Positions 58,403 through 64,000 of a stretch of DNA of 64,000 bases are shown one piece after another. Positions within the stretch are counted from its first letter, which is position 1. Each line of letters begins with the position of its first letter. This DNA is from Pristionchus mayeri (lineage: Eukaryota > Nematoda > Chromadorea > Rhabditida > Neodiplogasteridae): NCBI GenBank assembly GCA_036245805.1, contig BTRK01000001.1, positions 21,769,087 through 21,833,086 on the forward strand, in the 5' to 3' direction. Under the pieces are notes generated by a model. The model saw nothing but the letters and a program-made list of their open reading frames with translations. It did not search any database and was not told where the DNA came from. Both the position numbers and the translations under genes were made by a program.

Positions 58403-61346
58403 TTCTCCATTCGTGCGCCCGTGAGGGGTGGTCGTACTCCGATCGCCTCCTCTCCGGCGTGCGTTTGGGAGTCCCCAGTCGTCAGCTTGGACAACCGTAC
58501 TGGGTCTCGCCTGTCCATCGGATGCAGCCTTCTACCATCCGCGTCGGTTCTCTCAACGTACGAACTCTCCGAACAGCCGACCGAGTTGCCGAACTAGAAG
58601 ATTGCGTGAGTGGGGTGCACTTCGATATAATCGCCCTCCAGGAACTAAGAAGAATTGGCCGTACGTCCCTGACCTTGAATGCCAGTGGCCATTTATTGGT
58701 TGGATACGGTACCAAGTCCGCCAATGGAACCGGATTTCTTGTGGCGCAGCAACTCGCCTCTCACGTAATCTTCCACTCGGTGAATGACAGATTGTCGTTC
58801 ATTGACGTCCCACCTCTTGGCTTGCGTGTCATCACCGTATACGCCCCTACGACCAGTCACTCGGACCAAGATTACGACGCCATTTTGAATGAGTTAGGTG
58901 CACTCGTGGATTCCTCCTCCCGTAGTGTTCGTCTACCTGGGGGAGGTAGGGGTCACGTAGTTGTCACTGGCGACTTCAATGCGAAGATAGGACGACGTCT
59001 GTCGGAGGATGAGCACTATATTGGACGACACGGCCTAGGAGACAGAAATGATCGAGGCCAATGTCTCCTCGACTTTTGCACTGAGTCAAAACTGTTCGTT
59101 CACAACACGCGATTTGACAAACGGGACTCGAGGAAATGGACGTGGATGTCCCCAAACATGCAAACACGAAACCAAATTGACTACATTGTATCCCGCAATA
59201 AGTCAATAATACAAGATGTGAATGTGGTCGGTCGATTCAACTTTACAACCGATCATCGACTAGTTATGGCTCGTCTGAAAGTTCTGAACAAATCAAGGAG
59301 GTTTTACAATCAGCCTCGCCCTCTTCTGCAATTTGACCGAACACTGTTTACAAGAAAGATCATTTCGAAGTCTAAGGATGACTTCATGTGCTACAAGAAG
59401 ATCACATGCACTATAGGAGAAATCGCACACGACTCAATGGTTCCGAGGCATCAAGACGAAAGATTTTCAAAGACGACAAAGGATCTATTCGAGAAAAGGA
59501 GGCGTATTAGAGATGTCACACCAAATGCTCATAATCGGATTGACTTTTGCCAGACAAACAAACTACTAAGATTCTCTATAGCCGAAGATCTGCGAAAGAA
59601 GCATTTGGAAGTGGTGAGAGAAGCTGTTAGATACGGGTACAGTACACGAAGAGCGCTACGATCGTCGCAAATCGGAAATACTCAAATGAATCAGCTGGAA
59701 AAGCCCGATGGTTCTATCGCTTACTCCAAAAATGACTTAAGACATGTTGTGAAATCTTATTATGATGATTTATTTGCAAGCAGACAAAGACCGTCTAGAG
59801 TGACGTGTAAATCAACTGAAACCTTCTTGCCTATTCTCAAAAGTGAAGTTGAATGCTCAATCAGGAAATTGAAGAATGGCAAGTCTCCTGGCCCAGATAA
59901 GATTACTGCAGAAATGTTGAAGAGTGGAATTGATATAATCTCCCAACCTCTTACTTCATTATTCAACGAATGGATCGCCAAGGAGGAAGTGCCCGACAAT
60001 CTCTCGAATTCACTCATTTCACTCATATTCAAGAAGGGGAATCAGTTAGATATCACAAACTACAGACCGATAGCGTTGCTAAATCTGATCTACAAAGTTT
60101 TTACATCCACGATCGATACACGAATAGAGTGTACGTTAAATGCAAGCCAAACTCACGATCAAGCCGGATTCAGAAGGAATTATTCAACACTTGATCACTC
60201 CTTTACTATAAGCGAGATTATAAGCAAATCAATGGAATATGACTTTCCCTGTTTCATGGTCTTCATTGACTAACCAAAGCGTTTGACAGCATCGAATTCG
60301 GTTCGGTTTGGGCAGCATTGTCAAAACAAGGAATACATTCTAAAATTGTGAACGTTATGAGAAATGTGTACAACAAAAGTCAAGTATGTGTGAGATTGGG
60401 CAAGGAAAAAGTTCCTATTGACATAGCAAAAGGTGTCCGACAAGGAGACCCACTATCCCCTCATTTATTCAATGCAGTGCTGCAAGAATGTTTTAGTGAG
60501 CTGAACTGGCAGAATTACGGAATAAATATAGATGGAAAACGGCTGAACAATCTCAGATATGCGGATGACGTCGTATTGGTTTCTCATTTTGCGCAAGAAG
60601 CTCAAACAATGATAGATGATCTATGCACAGCAAGCAGGAAAGTCGGTCTCGTTATAAACAAGAAGAAGACTGTTGTTATGTCAAATCGAAACCAGCCACG
60701 ACTAATCGCTGACCACGAAGCTCTGAAATACGTCAATTCTTTCATCTACCTTGGAATACGTGTCTCTTTTGATCAATGCCTAATGCAAGAAATTAATCGC
60801 AGGATCGGAAGTGCATGGAGAGGGTTTAACCGGTTTCACGAGTTCCTCACGAACAGAAAGATTGAAATGGGACTGAAGAGACGAGTGTACATGATGTGCG
60901 TTGTGCCAGCTCTGTTATATGGATCTGAACTATGGAGTCCGACGAAAAAGATACATACTCGGCTCATTGTAGCACAGCGTAGTATGATGCGGAAAATGTG
61001 CGGAGTAACAAGATTGGAACGCCGAACGAATGATTGGCTGTCTCTAAAAGTCCCTCTCCCAGATATCCGAGCACAGGCAATGGAAAGGAAATGGTTTTGG
61101 GCCGCAAGACTGGCATATATAAATGACGACAGATGGACAAAACGTGTGATGGACTGGACTCCGTACGATCGAGCCAGGCCAATTGGCAGACCAAAAACAA
61201 GATGGAAGGACGAATTTGTGAAGCAACTTGGAGCTAATTGGGGGAGCGTTTGCACAAGAGACCCCGATAAATGGAAGAACTGTATCATCCACCAGGCCCA
61301 GACCTTGATCAATGGATAAATAATGATAATGATAATGATAATGATA
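58403..61346 (+). mobile_element. Full-length RTE-type LINE, 2,944 bp, with 9-bp target duplication
   Basis: Flanked by ACAAGGAGA on both sides (58394-58402 and 61347-61355). Encodes an AP-like endonuclease followed by reverse transcriptase and ends in an ATAATGATAATGATAATGAT tail (61317-61346), as RTE elements do with short simple repeats in place of poly(A). Confidence 0.93.
58522..61319 (+). pseudogene. RTE endonuclease-reverse transcriptase ORF, one frameshift
   Basis: From ATG 58522 the frame runs to a TAA at 60271-60273 (583 aa), then the rest continues in another frame to 61319 (YADD part, 333 aa). Endonuclease motifs: VGSLNVRTL, ALQELRR, VYAPTT, VTGDFNAKIG, IDYIVS, TTDHRLVM. RT motifs: KSPGPDKITAEML, ISLIFKKGN, NYRPIALLN, QAGFRRN, MVFID (just before the break), GVRQGDPLSPHLFNAVLQEC and RYADDVVLVS. 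A single missing base at about 60270 explains the break; otherwise no other stop was seen. The element is therefore recent and disabled only by this change, as far as can be read. Confidence 0.92.
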
Positions 61347-61424
61347 ACAAGGAGAAATGAAATGCAGATTCGAATATTTATTTGATATGAAGTACAACCA
61401 TCAGAGATGAAATACATGCGCTGG

Positions 61425-61505
61425 ATTTATGGCCGAGTGGTCTAAGGCGCTTGCATTTTGGAAACATGGTAGGAAACGTGAGGTTTGGTTCGAATCCCAC
61501 CGTAC
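61425..61505 (+). repeat. tRNA-Leu-like sequence (SINE head or pseudogene)
   Basis: TGGCCGAGTGGTCTAAGGCG is an excellent tRNA-Leu-type A box and GGTTCGAATCCC a B box, about 45 bp apart. The anticodon arm does not fold into a normal stem, so it is not called a working tRNA. It forms one arm of an inverted repeat with 61588-62106; similarity extends about 35 bp upstream of the A box. Confidence 0.7.
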
Positions 61506-61587
61506 ATAAACACATTTGCCAAGCTTAGGGGAATGTCTGGTGAACTACTCGAAACTTGGCAAAAGTTGCAAAAGGAATTGCATCGGT

Positions 61588-62106
61588 TGGGACTCGAACC
61601 CCAGCTGCTGATTCCTACCATATCATATTATCATATTATCATATTTATCCTGACGTCAGGCACAATGGTCCTGCAGGAGGGTGACTTCAGTGTGGAGGGA
61701 ATGGGGATCTTCGGTCTCAGAGCGTCGTTAGGTCAAGGGATGGGATCTTCTTTGGCTTCTCTGGTCAACTGTAGGGACGATCGTGACGGATCTCCGTTGA
61801 GCATCGAAGTAGATCATCCTGCCGCCGAACACCTGACTTGCGCCGGTTAGGAACTCACAACGCAGACAGCGGGGCTTTCTTGACGGTAGATCACTCGAGA
61901 CGATGGGAATCCGTCCGTGCTCCTCCTCTTGAAGTGTACCAAGTAGGCGATACTCTCCGGGTTGCCCAAGCTGACGGGAGAGGATTCCCCAAACTAGGTC
62001 GGAAAAGAGCGGGGTCAGGGACGACCGCCCATCACGAGCGCTAGAATGGAGAATGATTCCTACCATGTTTCCAAAATACAAGCGCCTTAGACCACTCGGC
62101 CATAAA
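61588..62106 (-). repeat. tRNA-Leu-like sequence interrupted by a retroposon
   Basis: On the minus strand: TGGCCGAGTGGTCTAAGGCG (A box), then TTGGAAACATGGTAGGAATC, then a 433-bp insert, then GGTAGGAATC again, then GGGGTTCGAGTCCC (B box). It is the inverted partner of 61425-61505. Without the insert the unit would be about 85 bp. Confidence 0.75.
61622..62054 (-). mobile_element. 433-bp RTE-derived non-autonomous retroposon
   Basis: Read on the minus strand it starts ATTCTCCATTC like the RTE at 58403, continues with a related 5' segment (SRQLGQP in translation, as in the LINE), and ends with TATGATAATATGATA repeats like an RTE tail. It is flanked by the 12-bp duplication GATTCCTACCAT (62055-62066 and 61610-61621, + strand). 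The whole endonuclease/RT body is missing, so it must have been copied by another RTE. Confidence 0.82.
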
Positions 62107-63015
62107 TCAAACGCAAGTATTTCATCTCTGACAACCATTCACAAGCCCAAATATATGTACAATTATATTCTCGGACTGCGGAACTGTTTGAGAAATTTTT
62201 GTAATGGATAGCAATTCGAACGGCGCTCGAAAGATATTTTTGCGATTAAGAAACAGTATTCATCGAATTCGTTAGCTATTGGAATGATTGCATTTTTTGC
62301 GCGATACTCCATCATTATTGATTGCGAAAATGTATTCAATTCGGTAGAGTATTCAAATTCTGGTTCAGAATATGTTGAATAATGCAGAAAAGTGCCGCTA
62401 TGAGTGACATTTTGAAGTCTCTATTTCAGCCGTTAATTCAACCTTCCCATTCGATTTAATGTAAGAAAATATGATAACTCGGCAGATATGCAAGATTAAA
62501 TGGCGCTAGCAACATTCCAAATAAAAATTCTCGAAACATCATTGATGATCATGGGCATGACTTCAGGTCATCAAATGAGTGTATCTAGCCATCCAGAGAT
62601 CCTACATCATATTACTCGTTATACTTATATAGTGGAAGAGTTGCTCTTTATATTCAACTCAGTTGCATTATTCGTTACCTTCGGGATAACTTTTTACATC
62701 TAAAATTATGAACGGCGCATCGAGTAAAATTCATGATTTGTTTTTGCCTTCATTCCATGCGGCTAGGCATAGGTAGGAAACCTATGACTAATATGTTAAA
62801 TGTAATACACTGAGATATATTTAGATGCAAATTGGAATCTTGGTTCTAACATGTTCGCGAGATACTGGTAGAAATTAGTGGGACAATATTTAATCCGCAC
62901 CCTGTATCTATGTCTTGTTCCGTCATGTCTGACCATCTTTTACACGTTCCTGATCAGTATTTTCAATAGGAACTTGTCAATCCCCAATTTTCACTCTATT
63001 CAATATTTTCCTTAC

Positions 63016-63130
63016 CCTTGACGGTTGTATCGGAGATACGGGGGGCGGACATTTCGGCAACGGAGCGCCATTCGCTGGAAATTCGACGCAGCTCCTTTGG
63101 AGTTGTGTCATTGTAACCATTATGGCTAAC
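63016..63130 (-). CDS. Single candidate exon, unknown gene
   Basis: 115 bp on the minus strand between an AATGTAG acceptor and a GGTAAGG donor, open in one frame: VSHNGYNDTTPKELRRISSE then WRSVAEMSAPRISDTTVK. The composition reads as genuine protein and it ends in phase 1. It does not match ligase I, and no partner exon was found. It may belong to a gene continuing outside the window. Confidence 0.4.
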
Positions 63131-63291
63131 CTACATTTGCATATATATTTCTTGTTACCAGGCGAACTTGAGTCGCTGAGTAATACACTATTTGAAGTGG
63201 CCTAACTCCAGCGTCAGGTAATTTGTCCGCCCCCCAGGTGAGGATACCTCCTCCGAGGTGAGGAGGGTGAGGAAGGTGGGCCAAGCAAAAC

Positions 63292-63366
63292 ATACCTGCG
63301 AGCGCGGGGAGTCGAACCTACGGCCGGCGGGCAAGAGGTCTGAGCTCTTACCAGTCAGCCATCGGT
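63292..63366 (-). repeat. tRNA-like sequence
   Basis: On the minus strand GATGGCTGACTGGTAAGAGC resembles an A box region and GTAGGTTCGACTCCCCGCG a B box. The anticodon stem and acceptor stem do not pair, so this is more likely a tRNA-derived SINE or pseudogene than a tRNA gene. Confidence 0.5.
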
Positions 63367-63451
63367 GGTGTTGTGCGCTCCCTCGCTCTTGTGCAATAAG
63401 GGGTAGACGCGGCGCGAGAGAGGAGGAGCCAAGAATAGGACACGTATGAAC

Positions 63452-63813
63452 GTGTTTAGACAAGCAGTCGTGAGCGGCCGCACTGCTGCCTGTGCCGGGT
63501 GCGCTATAGTGTGAGCGCCGGTCACGTGGTCTATTTTGCCGTGCATTAGTGCAATCCTCCCGTGTGCGCGTGGTCGATTTAGCCATTATCGTGTTGCTTA
63601 TTTATAATTTCTAATATAGTTTGCGTTTGAAAGTGTTCAGACAAGCAGTCGTGCGCGGCCGCACTGCTGCGTGGGCTGGGTGCGCTATAGTGTGAGTGCC
63701 GGTCGCGTGTTCTCTTCACGGAGCAGTAGTGTAACCACTCCGTGTGCACTTGGTCGATTTAGCCATTATCGTGTTGCTAATTGATTATTTATAATATTTT
63801 TCTAATTTTGAAG
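63452..63813 (+). repeat. Two-copy tandem repeat, about 181 bp unit
   Basis: Copy 1 begins GTGTTTAGACAAGCAGTCGT at 63452, copy 2 GTGTTCAGACAAGCAGTCGT at 63633; both contain GCGGCCGCACTGCTGC, GGTGCGCTATAGTGTGAG and GTCGATTTAGCCATTATCGT. Divergence is scattered substitutions. GC-rich compared with its surroundings. No coding capacity recognised. Confidence 0.88.
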
Positions 63814-64000
63814 GTAAAAATAAAGGAAATAATTGTAAAATTAAGCAATAAAAATCAATATTTCAAATATTCGAATTTGCCACCCAGATGAGATATCCTG
63901 CGCGGAAAAGCCTTAACTACCGTAGTCCGCTGAATAGGACAGGCTTTTCAAGAAATTTAGGGGAGTTTTCTTTTTTTCAATTTTTCTTTGCGCGTTTTGC
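63814..64000. other. Right edge, no feature recognised
   Basis: AT-rich sequence with no exon or repeat boundary that can be defined within the window. Confidence 0.3.

Larger units (their letters stand above)
58163..62904. mobile_element. TA-flanked inverted-repeat element carrying nested retroelements
   Basis: A perfect 28-bp terminal inverted repeat begins CAGGGTGCGGATTAAATATT at 58163 and recurs as its complement ending at 62904; TA lies outside both ends (58161-58162 and 62905-62906). CAGGGTG ends and TA target are typical of Tc1/mariner-type elements. Left remnant 58163-58402 and right remnant about 62140-62904 show no transposase frame. Between them lie a full-length RTE LINE and the tRNA-like inverted repeats. 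Confidence 0.88.

Noticed and set aside
61425..61505. Functional tRNA-Leu gene
   Set aside because: The A and B boxes are excellent, but the anticodon stem does not pair and a second inverted copy exists, so a tRNA-derived repeat is more likely.
61728..62138. 136-aa minus-strand open frame as a host gene
   Set aside because: Its first part is the RTE 5' region (SRQLGQP) within the 433-bp retroposon and it runs into the tRNA-like repeat.
63292..63366. Functional tRNA gene on the minus strand
   Set aside because: Only the D-arm and T-loop-like parts are present; acceptor and anticodon stems cannot be formed.

Overview
The window looks like a nematode nuclear genome, most likely a rhabditid or diplogastrid relative of Caenorhabditis or Pristionchus. 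Genes are cut into many small exons by introns of about 40-60 bp. Most introns end in TTTCAG-like acceptors. Several start codons lie directly behind an unpaired splice acceptor, as expected for spliced-leader trans-splicing. Almost all genes here are spliced and were assembled by eye from splice sites, reading phase and protein-family patterns; no transcript data were available. No bacterial features, CRISPR arrays or convincing tRNA/rRNA genes were seen.

Layout. (1) 0.8-4.0 kb, +: an ACOT8/TesB-type acyl-CoA thioesterase with all three catalytic residues, whose second intron holds a LINE fragment. (2) 6.5-17.5 kb: three genes for Lys50 paired-like (Otx/Gsc-type) homeodomains, one on + and two on -, separated by a small membrane-protein gene and by inverted repeat copies. 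(3) 19.6-27.6 kb, +: a tandem family of secreted CUB - vWA-like - CUB proteins. The first copy is truncated, the second is intact (509 aa), and the third (526 aa) carries a 1.36-kb palindromic transposon in an intron and a damaged 3' splice site. (4) 28-33 kb: AT-rich, apparently gene-free, with several foldback or MITE elements. (5) 33.8-38.3 kb, +: a multi-exon gene with a coiled-coil-like N-terminal exon and a BEN-like C-terminal domain, possibly LIN-14-like, with two let-7-type seed matches downstream. (6) 41.2-56.6 kb, -: canopy (CNPY), Mediator MED31 and the C-terminal 298 residues of DNA ligase I, head to tail on one strand. One 8.2-kb ligase intron is packed with a mariner element and several palindromic elements, one with a second transposon nested in it. 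(7) 57-64 kb: LINE fragments and a TA-flanked inverted-repeat element that contains a full-length RTE retrotransposon and tRNA-like repeats, one of them split by a 433-bp RTE-derived retroposon.

The host genes are mostly conserved housekeeping or developmental functions (lipid thioesterase, DNA ligase, Mediator, ER chaperone-like canopy, transcription factors) plus one nematode-style secreted gene family. The unusual content is the layered transposon structure, several non-standard splice sites (GC donors, GAG/AAG acceptors) and the three-gene homeobox cluster. Two sequence regimes alternate: purine/pyrimidine-strand-biased, simple-sequence-rich DNA at 0-23 and 33-43 kb, and AT-rich transposon-laden DNA at 24-33 and 44-63 kb.
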